From Hysterium pulicare CBS 123377 (Eukaryota > Ascomycota > Dothideomycetes > Hysteriales > Hysteriaceae), in assembly GCA_000467715.1 (NCBI GenBank), contig AJFK01000845.1:62001-126000 (forward strand): a DNA stretch of 64,000 bases, read 5' to 3'. A model generated the notes under the pieces. That model was not told where the DNA came from and searched no databases. It saw only the letters and a program-made list of their open reading frames with translations. Made by a program: the position numbers and the translations under genes. Positions 33,993 to 43,690 of this stretch are shown here, piece by piece (position 1 is the stretch's first letter; the number at the start of each line of letters is the position of its first letter).

Positions 33993-35216
33993 ATGTCGCA
34001 GAGACTGCATACAATCTCACGTACTCTCAGACCACTACATCATCAACATATTCGCGCAATGGCGTCAACAGCCTCTCCACCGAAGCTCGCTGTCCTCGAC
34101 GATTATCACAACATTTCCCGCAATCACTTCTCCAGTATCGATCCGTCTGAAGTCTCGATAACCGTCTTCGATGACACCCTTCCATTTTACAGTCATCCCT
34201 CAACCACTGACGAAGATCGTCAAGCGCTCGTTAACCGTCTTAAACCCTTCACCATCCTCTCGACTATGCGTGAGCGCACTCACTTTCCTGGGGACCTCCT
34301 CCGCCAGCTTCCCAATCTAAAATACATCCTTGCTTGCGGCTCGCACCTCCCTTCGTTTGATTTAGATACTGCGAAAGAGTTAGGCATCGTCGTTACTGCT
34401 GCATCTGGGAAAGGAAGAACGGATGGGAAGGGCATCGCCCAGAAACCAGTGACGATTACAACGTCCAAAAAGAGTTACGCAAATGCCACAACTCAGCATA
34501 CATGGGCGTTGATACTTGCTTTGGTGAGGAATGTAGCTGCGGATGATGCAGTTGTAAAGGGCAAAGGTGGTCCATCAGGCTGGCAAACTGAATTTACCAT
34601 TGGGCTGCAAGGCAAGACACTTGGATTGGTTGGGCTAGGAAGGCTTGGAGCTCAGACTGCGAGAGTTGGAGCGCTGGCCTTTGGAATGAACATTATATCT
34701 TGGAGCGAAAATCTGACGCAAGAGAAGGCGGACCGGGCAGCGGCAGATGTAGGACTGCCAGTACTAGGAGGAGGGATAGCGGAAGACGACGAGCCGACGT
34801 TCAGGTTTGTGAGCAAAGAGGAGCTCTTTAGGGCCGCGGATGTTGTGAGTATTCACTATGCCCTTAGTCCTCGTTCAATCGGCATCGTGGGTGCAAAAGA
34901 TCTAAGCTTGATGAAAGAATCGGCTTTTTTTATCAACACTTCGCGTGGGCCCCTAGTCGACGAGGTAGCACTGTTAGAGACATTGCGGAAAGGTGAGATC
35001 AAGGGCGCCGCCTTGGATGTCTTTGACATTGAGCCATTGCCGGTCAACAGCCCATGGCGTACCGAAGATTGGAGCGTCAAGGGTAAGAGTAGAGTGGTCT
35101 TAACACCCCACATGGGATACGTTCAAGAAGGCACACTAGACGCTTGGTACGACGAGCATGCCGAGAATCTCGAACGATGGCTTGATGGCAAGGAAGTGCT
35201 CAATCGCTTGGTTTGA
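33993..35216 (+). CDS. D-isomer-specific 2-hydroxyacid dehydrogenase family protein
   Basis: A single exon of 407 residues. The NAD(P)-binding Rossmann signature GLVGLGRLGAQTA lies at about 211-223. The catalytic trio of the family is present: Arg318 (INTSRGPLVDE), Glu347 (FDIEPLP) and His373 (TPHMGY). The enzyme would reversibly reduce a 2-keto acid to a D-2-hydroxy acid; it resembles the D-3-phosphoglycerate dehydrogenase-like branch, but the substrate is not fixed by sequence. Residues 1-22 are Arg/His-rich with no acidic residue and are followed by a second in-frame Met (residue 23, base 34059), so a mitochondrial form from the first ATG and a cytosolic form from the second are possible. 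About 20 extra residues (SGKGRTDGKGIAQKP…) precede the conserved HTWALILAL helix. Confidence 0.93.
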   Translation: MSQRLHTISRTLRPLHHQHIRAMASTASPPKLAVLDDYHNISRNHFSSIDPSEVSITVFDDTLPFYSHPSTTDEDRQALVNRLKPFTILSTMRERTHFPGDLLRQLPNLKYILACGSHLPSFDLDTAKELGIVVTAASGKGRTDGKGIAQKPVTITTSKKSYANATTQHTWALILALVRNVAADDAVVKGKGGPSGWQTEFTIGLQGKTLGLVGLGRLGAQTARVGALAFGMNIISWSENLTQEKADRAAADVGLPVLGGGIAEDDEPTFRFVSKEELFRAADVVSIHYALSPRSIGIVGAKDLSLMKESAFFINTSRGPLVDEVALLETLRKGEIKGAALDVFDIEPLPVNSPWRTEDWSVKGKSRVVLTPHMGYVQEGTLDAWYDEHAENLERWLDGKEVLNRLV

Positions 35217-36312
35217 CATCATCTGTCTTCCATGCAGTATCTGTTCTGTTGCATGCAGGTTTCATTCTCGCCTTTCTATATGCTCTCTTCTAATGACGAT
35301 CGTTTCAGCGCACTCCCAGCACTTCTCGACAAGATCCGGCGTTCACATTATGGGAGAGACTATTGGGAAGAGCTACGGAATACAAGATTCTCCCTCAGCA
35401 CTCTTGGCCCAGTATCCTAGTTTGTTGAGCGACGAGTCACTTCAAATATCATCAAAAGCGGGCTCTCCTTGAATTTGAAAGTCTACTCCAAAGAGGTTCT
35501 GGGCATCAGATTGTGCTTCCCGGCTCCAAGATAAATCCTTCCCCTTCAAGACTCATCCTCTAGCCTCTAGGATCAATCATCATCTACTCATTTAGCAGTT
35601 CTCACATCCAATAGGCACTGAACTCCAGAAAAATCTCAACTACAGGACAAATACCGAGCCTCAGACGGTCCATCCAACCGAACAGGATTGCTGTAGCGCT
35701 CATGAAATCTGCAATACGGTAATAGCTAAGCTTATTCAAGCTTTCTTGCCAGGAATTCATGCGGAGCTACGGTACCGAGGTACGGCATGGAGGATAAATA
35801 AGTACCGCAGGTTGCGATACTGTTGCCCAGCATGGGTCGCTTAATACGCGAAATCCAACGACCCCATCCGAATGCTTCCACAACCATTCCTCCATTGTAG
35901 TTCTTCTTAGAAAGGCGTTTATCTGCACGCGCATGTGCCTAGTGTCACGTTCAGCCAGTCTTTGCCTCAATATAAATTCTAATCAAGATGCATAAATTTA
36001 GCCGGGCTCTCAAGGACTGGGGCGGGGGAGTTGGGAGAATAATAGATTGAATTCATCTATGCCTGCGCCGGAAAACGGGTTTGGGGCAGGGAATGGGACA
36101 CGAGTCCTGGTCGTACGAGTATATGAAGATTAGAAACTAAGGGTGATATCAGTGATATGGCTTTTCTGGATATATATAGAAGGGGAAGGTCGATCTCCTT
36201 GGAAGATTTCTTCCTGAACCGAACGACACATCGCCAACTTCTCTGGACGAGACAATTCTTCGCGACGACGCCGCTAACTCGATAACGGTTTCCATAGCAT
36301 TTTTCGGCAATC
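35217..36312. other. Intergenic, 3' flank of dehydrogenase and promoter of the small secreted protein
   Basis: No coding sequence is supported. A GGTACC/GGTACG cluster lies near 35770-35785, and a TATA-like box lies at 36171-36178. Confidence 0.5.
36171..36178 (+). promoter_or_regulatory. TATA-like box before the small cysteine-rich gene
   Basis: TATATATA lies about 140 bp ahead of the ATG at 36313, allowing a leader of roughly 100 nt. It supports a promoter in the forward direction here. Confidence 0.4.
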
Positions 36313-36564
36313 ATGAGGGCATCGGCGCTATTACTACTATTCACGGCATCCCTTGCTGTCGCAACTCCAGCAACGGTACGGCAACTCATCACGTGATAAT
36401 CACTTGAGACTTCTAATACTGAAGAACAACAGGTTAGCCTCGAACGGAAAACGATTACTTCCGAGATAAATGGCCGGGAAGTCACAAAAGCTTGCGTCCA
36501 ATGCCCATGCGATACACTCACCGGCCCTTGCCACTGCGTACTGAACGGATGCTGCTGCACCTGA
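36313..36564 (+). CDS. Small secreted cysteine-rich protein (64 residues, 8 Cys)
   Basis: Exons 36313-36375 and 36433-36564. The 57-nt intron starts GTACGG, has a TTCTAATACTG branch site and ends CAACAG; if retained, it brings an in-frame TGA within seven codons. Residues 1-17 form a clear signal peptide (MRASALLLLFTASLAVA). A short linker follows, then a compact tail with all eight cysteines at 42, 45, 47, 54, 56, 61, 62 and 63: pattern CxxCxC, CxC, CCC. Such clustering suits either a disulfide-knotted secreted peptide or a metal-thiolate protein; CxC and CCC are metallothionein-like, but a signal peptide is unusual for that. I do not recognise the family. A 167-residue frame on the opposite strand lacks an ATG at its start and is taken as a shadow. 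Confidence 0.72.
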
Positions 36565-36915
36565 AGTGATCCAGGATGAGAAATTGATCTAGACTGGAGG
36601 ATACTGTATCAATCACATGTTTTGGAGGTTTCTTTTCTCCTTTATTTCCAAGCGAGGCGTACTGCAGCGCAGTTAGAGTGAACGAGGATCTGCTAGCGCA
36701 CTGGACCGCGGATGGGATGCTGTGTATGGAGTAATAGGGTTATGGAAAAGTGTATGTTGGAATGAAGCAGTGATCGAACATCTTCACTTTGCATCGAATC
36801 ATTGAGATCAATGGCATGAGAAGAGCTAATCAAAATCACACAAGGCACAGAGTCGAGATTTGGGCTATCAAGTCTAACATCTAGGTCTAAGAACTCCATC
36901 TATATCAATGCCGTA
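36565..36915. other. Intergenic between convergent genes
   Basis: These 351 bp separate the 3' ends of the cysteine-rich gene and the RCH1-like transporter. No further feature is seen. Confidence 0.5.
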
Positions 36916-38322
36916 TCACGTCAGATTACCATCAATATGCTGCTCCCTAGGCTGCTCAGCCGACCCTTCCCGTCCCTCCATCGGCGCCTTCTGCTTGTTC
37001 TCTTCCTTCTCTGTCTCCTTGCTTATCCACTTCCGAAATGCCGGTGTCAAGATACTCCCAAAAGCCACCTGAAGTCCCTGGAAGATAACAATAGGAATTT
37101 GCATTTTGCTTCTGTTCTCAGTACTAACTCCAACATACATGACCGTGCTCATTGGGACAAGCAGCGTCAATGCTTTCGCCGGAACGCAATAGCAGCACGC
37201 AATCACATCCTTTCTCGGTAGCCACAGCAATGCTGTTGCGAAGCAAATCAAGAGCCACAGGATGAAGAGTGCTATTGAAATGAAAACTATGAAGATGATG
37301 TTTGAGGACTTGACGGAAGAGAAGGCGCCAGAGCCGAACGCTTGATCGTAAGTTTGCCAGATTAGAACCAATAGAGCGACTGGCGATAGTTTATTAAGTT
37401 TCCATTTCGTGAAGACGGCCTTGGTGGCTTCGGGAAAGAGATTCTGGACTACCTGACCAACGACCATCGGCAAGAAGAGCGAGAGGCCCAATTGTTTGAA
37501 GACGCGCCGGTAGATCTCTTGGTAGCTATCAGTTCCGGGAGGAAGCACTTTCGTGTACCATGCCCCGCTGGATGTATACATCGATACTAGGACAGGTGAG
37601 AGGAAAGGGGAGAGAAAATTCCCTAGCGTCGATTCAACGACTGTTAACGCGGTATTGCCGCCAGCTTGGCGTGTCATGATGACATTTGAGGATATGGTCG
37701 TCGGCACGGCACTGCCGAATATCAATCCGAGAAGTAACCACGGGTCCATGAAACTCTTGTCACTGGCGCACGCGCTGACAATTGCATAGGAGATTGCCGA
37801 GGTCATGAGGTAGCTTTGGACCTGGACAAAGAGGTGGATCTTCCATCGTGAATAGTTGGAAAGTAAGACTTGGGTTGGAAGCGTGCAGCCGGTTATGAAG
37901 AAGATGATGGAGATTGTGAGATAGGTTACGATGACTTCTTTGATGTGATCTTGAGAGTGTGGAACTTGAGCTTGGGAGGCGATGAGGATAACGATGCCCA
38001 TGCCGATGAGAAGCCATTGCTCCTGGATAAGCCAAATAATAAGGTTGAAATATTGTTTGCGCTTTGACTGTTGGCTTAGTATTGAGGAATGCCCAGCTGT
38101 GTTGCTCTTTCTTGCTGCCTCTTGCTCATGTGCCGTGTGGTCTGTTTGCTTCGCTGGGTCAGAGCCGGCGCTACATCCATTTGCACTGAAGTCTTCGACT
38201 TCTACACAAGCCTTTGGAGCCGCTTGTACCGCTGCTGAGATATCAGTGCTCAGCCTATCGAGACTGGATCTCGATCCCTCTTTGAAAGACGCGGTATATG
38301 GTTTCTCGATGACGTCGTCCAT
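36916..38322 (-). CDS. RCH1 / SLC10A7-type sodium-bile-acid-like transporter
   Basis: A single exon of 468 residues starting at a true ATG. A polar N-terminal region of about 90 residues is followed by ten hydrophobic spans, with blocks typical of the SBF-like family: WLLIGMGIVILIASQ, FFITGCTLPTQVL, GSAVPTTISSNVIMT and CYCVPAKALTLLVPM. In yeasts Rch1 is a plasma-membrane protein that restrains calcium uptake; in animals SLC10A7 affects calcium entry and glycosylation. A similar role here is inferred from family membership. The C-terminus is charged and cytosolic (KETEKEENKQK). It is divergent from the next gene across 480 bp, so the two may share a promoter. Confidence 0.9.
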   Translation of the reverse strand: MDDVIEKPYTASFKEGSRSSLDRLSTDISAAVQAAPKACVEVEDFSANGCSAGSDPAKQTDHTAHEQEAARKSNTAGHSSILSQQSKRKQYFNLIIWLIQEQWLLIGMGIVILIASQAQVPHSQDHIKEVIVTYLTISIIFFITGCTLPTQVLLSNYSRWKIHLFVQVQSYLMTSAISYAIVSACASDKSFMDPWLLLGLIFGSAVPTTISSNVIMTRQAGGNTALTVVESTLGNFLSPFLSPVLVSMYTSSGAWYTKVLPPGTDSYQEIYRRVFKQLGLSLFLPMVVGQVVQNLFPEATKAVFTKWKLNKLSPVALLVLIWQTYDQAFGSGAFSSVKSSNIIFIVFISIALFILWLLICFATALLWLPRKDVIACCYCVPAKALTLLVPMSTVMYVGVSTENRSKMQIPIVIFQGLQVAFGSILTPAFRKWISKETEKEENKQKAPMEGREGSAEQPREQHIDGNLT

Positions 38323-38802
38323 ATCCTTTTGGCTAAATAAATAGAAAACCCCTGATTGCTTGAATCATCTGAAATCGAAGTGCACATAATGAAGATGGGA
38401 CAGAAATGTAAAGCGCAAGAAATATAAACTTGTGGAGAGCTCATGGAGTCATGTTGATGCGAGTTGATGATTGCTTGAACGATGCCGACAGCCGGCCAGT
38501 CGACGGGAATAGCCTCAGGATCAACCCGGACATACGCTATTTTGGTTTAACATCGTGCTTGGTGTTGCTTCTTACAATCTAGCCTCAATATGCCCCAGAA
38601 CTACTTACGAAGAAGATGTTTTCAATGTATCCAATGGCATTACCCTACGGCAGGAGAACGACGAAATTCCCCCGAGGTCGGATAGAATTGGTCCGCTCTA
38701 ACCTCAAGGGGAACGGCTACCAATCGATAAGATCTCGGATCGCTAAAGTTTCAGAAGTTTCATGTTGCTGAATTCAATATCTTCAGCCCGTATTTCCTTG
38801 CA
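38323..38802. promoter_or_regulatory. 480-bp bidirectional promoter region
   Basis: It lies between the starts of the RCH1-like gene (-) and the cyclo-ligase-like gene (+). No individual sites can be assigned with confidence. Confidence 0.45.
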
Positions 38803-39711
38803 ATGTCCTCCCAGACCAAGCCATCTGGGAGTGATAAAGCCACCATCCGTCACCACATCTGGTCGAATCTCCTCAAACACGCACTTCCAGACTCTCGCCA
38901 CAACTACGACTTCTCATCCTTCATCCCTGACTTCCGCAACTCCTCCCTCGCAATTGACCGCCTTGTTTCCCTCGATTCCTATAAGTCTGCAAAGACCATC
39001 TTCACCGCTCCAGACAATTGCCTTGAAGAACTTCGATTTCGTGCGCTGAAGGATGGCAAGAAAGTTCTCGTGACGACATACGCGATACGTCGGGGTTTCT
39101 GGGTGCTGGATCCGGATAGAATTGCGCAAGAGAAGTACGAGATTGCGAGTTTGTTGGATGGGATGGAGAGGCCAGGTGTTGGTAGACACATCACCTTGGC
39201 ACAGATGCGGGAGGAGGGCTTAAACCCCGACTTGTGTTTCACTGGCACCAGCGCCATTAATTCGAAGGGAGTGAGGTTCGGGAAAGGCCATGGATGTTTT
39301 GACCTGGAGTGGGGTATGCTGATGAGTATGGGTGTTGTTTCGCTCAGCACTCCCGTCATTGCGGTTGTGCATGGTTGCCAGGTTGTAGACGAAGCGACAG
39401 AAGGCATAATGCAAATGAGAGCTGAAATCTGGGATACCGTGTGCGATTTTATTGTCACCCCAGACAGAGTCATTGAGGTCCACGACGCGGGCAAGCCAAG
39501 CTGCGGAATTCTCTGGGAAGAACTGGATTCAGAAATGATGAACACAATCCCACCGCTTCAAGAGCTGAGAGGAATACAAATGGCAGAGAGCATAATGAAG
39601 ACGATGGACAAATTCAAGGGACATGAAAAGCAAAGCCAAAGCATGCCCGATGCCGATCAACTAATGGGCATTCAGATGGTTGACCAACTTATGAAAGGCT
39701 ATAAGCCATAG
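38803..39711 (+). CDS. 5-formyltetrahydrofolate cyclo-ligase-like protein (MTHFSD-type)
   Basis: A single exon of 302 residues from ATG 38803. The fold of the cyclo-ligase family is visible: N-terminal helices, DNCLEELRFRALKDGKKVLV, and the Gly-rich phosphate loop GVRFGKGHGCFDLEWGML at 156-173. Classical cyclo-ligases turn 5-formyl-THF into 5,10-methenyl-THF with ATP; this member resembles the methenyl-THF-synthetase-domain group, longer than the roughly 200-residue enzymes and perhaps not catalytically identical. The C-terminus is helical (QELRGIQMAESIMKTMDKF) with a repeated GIQM(A/V)(E/D) element. It ends 19 bp from the stop of the convergent deaminase gene, so the two 3' ends overlap in RNA. 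Confidence 0.85.
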   Translation: MSSQTKPSGSDKATIRHHIWSNLLKHALPDSRHNYDFSSFIPDFRNSSLAIDRLVSLDSYKSAKTIFTAPDNCLEELRFRALKDGKKVLVTTYAIRRGFWVLDPDRIAQEKYEIASLLDGMERPGVGRHITLAQMREEGLNPDLCFTGTSAINSKGVRFGKGHGCFDLEWGMLMSMGVVSLSTPVIAVVHGCQVVDEATEGIMQMRAEIWDTVCDFIVTPDRVIEVHDAGKPSCGILWEELDSEMMNTIPPLQELRGIQMAESIMKTMDKFKGHEKQSQSMPDADQLMGIQMVDQLMKGYKP

Positions 39712-39730
39712 TCTTGTCCAGGTGGTTTTG

Positions 39731-40335
39731 TCACGCTTCCGCTGACTTGTTATTCGCATCCCTGACTGGTTTCCAGTATCGATCGCTCTCCTCCACTACA
39801 ACGTTTTCCCAATTCTGAATGGGCCCTTCAACTAGTATGTCTTTCTGTCCTTTCGCAAATACCTCCCTGCATGGCAAACTCAATGTCATGTTCTCCTCAT
39901 TGCCCTCGCCAGTGAGCTCCAATAGTCTCTTCTCACTTGCAATGTACACAACTCGACCAATATTCGCCCAGTAGCAGGTCGCTGCACACATGGCGCACGG
40001 CTCCCAGGTAGAATATAAGGTGCATGTCCAAAGGTACTTAGGCGTAAAATGAATTGCCGCGAGACGTGCAAGAGAGGTTTCTGCATGTTCGACATGTGAG
40101 ATGGAGAAATGGGTGAGCAGGACGGTTTCATTATCAGGCCCGGTCAAAATTGCGACGAAAGGCCGCTTGCCTTGGGTTTGTGCAAGCTCCTGGGCTGCAA
40201 CGCATGCTTTGATGTTCTGGAAGACTAGATGAGCGATGAACGCCAATATTCCATGAGGCAAAGCAACTCTCTCACATCATTTAGCTGCTTCGGCGTGGGT
40301 TGTTTTCGGGGAGGAAACATGGCTTGCCTGTTCAT
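39731..40335 (-). CDS. Cytidine/deoxycytidylate-deaminase-fold enzyme
   Basis: Exons 40335-40276 and 40216-39731 give 181 residues. The intron (40275-40217) starts GTGAGA and ends TTCCAG; splicing replaces a TTG-started frame with a proper ATG start (MNRQAMFPPRKQPTPK). Zinc-site motifs are complete: HAE (His64, Glu66) and PCAMC (Cys94, Cys97), followed by YWANIGRVVY. The family deaminates cytosine, adenine or guanine in free bases, nucleotides or tRNA; this single-domain form resembles guanine- or tRNA-adenosine-deaminase-like proteins, and the substrate is not decided by sequence. It is convergent with the cyclo-ligase-like gene, 19 bp apart. Confidence 0.88.
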
Positions 40336-40877
40336 GTTGAAGGTTCGAATGGATGGTGGTTACGTCATGCGTCCGATGCGAGTGACTTGAACGTCAACGC
40401 TTGGCGGCGTTCCCACGAAAGGTCCAACAACAGAGGCTCGGAAGGATAATTGAATTCCAACAATGATTTCTAACTCAATGATGGGGCTGCCATCGACAGA
40501 TTGAGGAATTCAAGCTTTCGATTTCGAATGATATCGCCACGAAATCCTTATCTCAGATGGTGCGGTTATCTATTACAGCAGCTCCCTTGGATGGTTGAAA
40601 ACTGAATCGTTTTAGAATTCTTCGTCATGCTCCAAACCTTCCCCTATTCTAAGCACTTAAAAAAACGGCGCAGAAGAGAAAGTTCTAGAAAGCCCTCACT
40701 CCCGGCGCAAAGCCATCTACAGTACCCAAAGTTCTCAGTCCTATTCGACAGCACGACGAGCAGCATTGTCTTCATAGGCCAGCTTGGAAGAATGAGCCAT
40801 CATCGATTTGTTGTCTGCTTCAAGTCTTTGCTGCTTTACGTCTACTTCTTACGTTTCCGTTTGCTTCTTTGATCCAG
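40336..40877. other. Upstream region of the multi-exon gene
   Basis: No secure exon is seen. A frame from ATG 40627 begins with a basic run (SKHLKKRRRRESSRKP) and may be a first exon of the next gene, but I could not find a convincing donor. Confidence 0.4.
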
Positions 40878-41965
40878 GAGGAGTATGGAGGGGCCACTCA
40901 TGTCAAGTCATTACAAGATTCTGGTCCTCTGCCTTGGAATATTTCTAGCTCTCCTTCCTTTGGGGATAATGAAACCACATGCTCATACAGTCCATCGGAA
41001 CTGATTTGGCCATTGAACTTCCCATGTTCATGATGTTCCAATTTTTGTGTGGAGTTCCTGGAAATTCCGCATCACTCAACAGTGATTTTGGTAATGCGAA
41101 TCAGGTGATATTTTGGCTATGGAGGAGGGAAGGTATTGTCCAAGCAATCTCGTAGTGTCACACCTTCACTCAAAACGCACGAGCCCCCACAACCACAACT
41201 TAAAAAGTCTCACTCTTAATCAAACTCACCTATATATTTTATTTAATTTGCCAGTCCTTTCAATTAGAGAAGCCGATGATCAGTGGTTAGACCGCATTAG
41301 GCACTTACCCCAAAGTGAGAATGAACGTACATTATTATGTCTACAGTTCGAACCTGCGGCCGACCACGAGATGGATTCTTTAATGGAAAAAACATTCTCT
41401 CGAAAGAGCGTCTAAGTTTCACTGGCCTCCGGAAACGGGGTGCGCTGTTTTGCCATTTTATTTTACATTTTTTACATTTTTTTAGGTTTCATCTTGCATC
41501 ACTCTATCATATTTCTTTCAGATATCTGAGAATGTGTTGCATGCAATAAGTAGACTTCTTTCTGAAGTTCAATCATTGCAGCTGGGATTGTCGGATCCCT
41601 TGCTCTATCTGAATATCATCAACCATATCATGGGTAATAATTCCCTTTCAGCTTTTGCCTCATCAATCCTAGCTCCTAATTATCAGATACTCATCCCCAA
41701 GTAGCAAAGTTTACATTACAGGCTTTCTAAACTCGTCAATTTGTCTTACTGTAGCCTTTTCACATATTGGAATCGTCTTGTTCAACACTTTCAGCACAAC
41801 ATGTGCACGGAGACCCTTGGATTCATCTCTCTTGGCATTGTGGCACTGGTCAACAGGGTTGATTTCTCGGGACTGAGACCTCGAGACTGGTCGGAGCTTG
41901 CAAGAAGCTTTTGCGAGAAGTTTGTGGAAAGCTCACTCCAGATCAAGGAAGATGAGGGAGTATGA
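40878..41965 (+). CDS. Unrecognised multi-exon protein, possibly regulator-like (5' end undefined)
   Basis: No single long frame exists, but coding-quality segments join across good introns. Exons proposed: 41255-41409, 41486-41633, 41687-41708 and 41755-41965, with phases that fit. The introns include an acceptor behind a long T-rich tract at 41485, a CCTAATTATCAG end at 41686 and a TTCTAAAC…CTGTAG end at 41754. The peptide reads READDQWLDRIRHLPQSENE, then SRLLSEVQSLQLGLSDPLLY, then LARSFCEKFVESSLQIKEDE before TGA. An upstream segment 40878-41030 (SPSFGDNETTCSYSPSEL) also looks coding, but its junction is unclear. The Ser/Pro-rich part followed by helical blocks recalls C-terminal halves of fungal Zn2Cys6 regulators; no zinc cluster is visible. 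A decaying pseudogene is possible. The donor at 41410 (GTCTAA) is weak. Confidence 0.45.
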
Positions 41966-42140
41966 AGGTATTTGCCATTGCTCAAAGCTATAATGAGTGG
42001 AAAGGTATGCAAAAAAGTCAGAAGATTGTAAAAAGAAGAACATGAAATCAAGAAAGTAGTAACGCCCCAGCTATGCAAGAACCCGATATGTACGAAGTCG
42101 AACGAGTGACCAATTCAAAATCCTCTTCTCCGACCACCCT

Positions 42141-42557
42141 TTACTGGAACTCGCAGCTAATGCTAGTAATCTCAACCTTCTTCCCGTTATCAAATATCGT
42201 CAGTACATTCTCGTTGAATGTCCCCGCCACGTTGCTGGAGAAGTTTTCCGTCGCGGTACAAATGACTGGGGTCTGGACCGCCTGACCATTGGCGTCCTCC
42301 ACAATGGCGATCTGAGCGGCTTCGATCAGGACATCGGTATCAATTTGCGTGCCAACGACCACGCTGATCTGCGTCGTCTCCTCGGAGGGAAGGTCTGCGA
42401 CCAAGTTGATGGTTGCGGTTGCTTGTGCGAGACCAATGCGGGGGGCGACTGGAGTTGGGGCTATGGTAGAGGTAACGAACGTGGTTGGGATGCCCTGGGG
42501 AAGGGCGGCGGTGAGGGAGAGAAGAGTGCTAAGTGCGGCGATGGTGAAGGCCTTCAT
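42141..42557 (-). CDS. Small secreted protein, 138 residues
   Basis: The start is ATG 42557; the frame reaches further up only through a non-ATG start. Residues 1-19 form a textbook signal peptide (MKAFTIAALSTLLSLTAALP), with cleavage likely just before or at the LPQG site. The mature part is Thr/Val/Ala-rich, acidic, with two cysteines (VICTATENF and ISCEF) that could form one disulfide, and an Asn-Phe-Ser glycosylation site. Alternating hydrophobic strands (TQISVVVGTQIDTDVLIE, NVLTIFDNGKKVEITSI) suggest a small beta-sandwich. I do not recognise the family. A TATAAG-like box lies about 200 bp upstream. It is probably secreted to the wall or medium. Confidence 0.75.
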   Translation of the reverse strand: MKAFTIAALSTLLSLTAALPQGIPTTFVTSTIAPTPVAPRIGLAQATATINLVADLPSEETTQISVVVGTQIDTDVLIEAAQIAIVEDANGQAVQTPVICTATENFSSNVAGTFNENVLTIFDNGKKVEITSISCEFQ

Positions 42558-43690
42558 TTTGAGGGTTGATTTAAGTTGGTATGTAGAAGTGAGCTTTTGA
42601 GTGATTGGCGTTGAACGCGTCGAAGAAGAAAGTCGTAAGGAAATATGCAAGTAGGAAGTAAAGACGAAATGGAAAGACCTGAAAAAGAGTAGTTTTAATG
42701 ACCGGGTATGTTGTATTGGAGGATAGTAAGTTCTCGGTCGAGGATAGGTGGCATACTTATACTTCCTTTTGCTGTGCTTCCATGAGGCTTTGAATTAGCT
42801 GCGGTACGGCGTAGACTTCTCAGTAATGCAAAAGGTCAATTCCTAATTCGAACTTTGATAATCTAAGCGCCGGCCTTGAAACAAACCTCACATAGCCACT
42901 CTCATCTCATCTGCGAAGTAAGTGTTCCCCGATGATGATTCTCGGCATCGCTGGGTCCGTTGGTGAACTTGCGATGGTGTTGTTGAGAGCAAGATCTAGC
43001 TATTTTCGGCTAGAAGCTGTTGCCAACGTAAGCGAATAAATAAGCTTAAACCCCTACTAGCTAATTGTATGATGGTAATCCGAAAATAGATATGATCTGT
43101 TTCGAAACATTACGGTGGGCGGTGCTGAAGACGTGGCAGTCTTTGGCGATGTTCGGGGATAACGTTGTTGGACTGTGGGGAAGTCTGGATGTTCTCATAG
43201 GGATGATCACATGGGCCTAGAAGGTCGTCATTTGATGGGGTCAAATATAGAAGTCTGGGGTACAACAAGTCATCATCTTGGTTTCGGATGCCTTGTGAGA
43301 TGCTTTGTGAGAGGATGTTTGAGAATTATGTAATGATAAGAACAAGATGAGTTCTTTCGATGGATTTGATTCCACGTTCACAACCATGTAGGGGGTTTGG
43401 AAACTAAGTACTCTTCTCAAATAACACTCGGAAATTAACAATGACCATTTACCCTCCTATCGTGCGTGTTCAACGATGCAAGCCATGCTCAAAGGCGGTG
43501 AAACTATTTGCAATCAAGAAAATGACTTTTTATAAAAGTGCATGAGAAAACGGAAGATTATCAAGAAATTGCGATGGTGACATAGATATCGACCTAATGC
43601 TATGACCCTTGGAACGTAATACCTTGAGAGCAACCACTTGATCAGATCACCAAAAATACGTTTCTGGGTGGCTACTTCAACTTTAGTTTG
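42558..43690. other. Intergenic, 1.1 kb
   Basis: This is the promoter of the small secreted protein gene (reverse strand) and the 3' flank of the 2EXR gene. No coding frame is supported. Confidence 0.5.

Noticed and set aside
36057-36560. 167-residue reverse-strand frame over the cysteine-rich gene
   Set aside because: No ATG at its start, no family likeness, and the forward strand has a signal peptide, splice signals and a cysteine pattern.
41277-41360. tRNA-like A box (GATCAGTGGTTAGA) and B box (AGTTCGAACCTG) about 60 bp apart
   Set aside because: No acceptor stem or proper T and anticodon stems can be paired, and the same bases read well as an exon (READDQWLDRIRH…).
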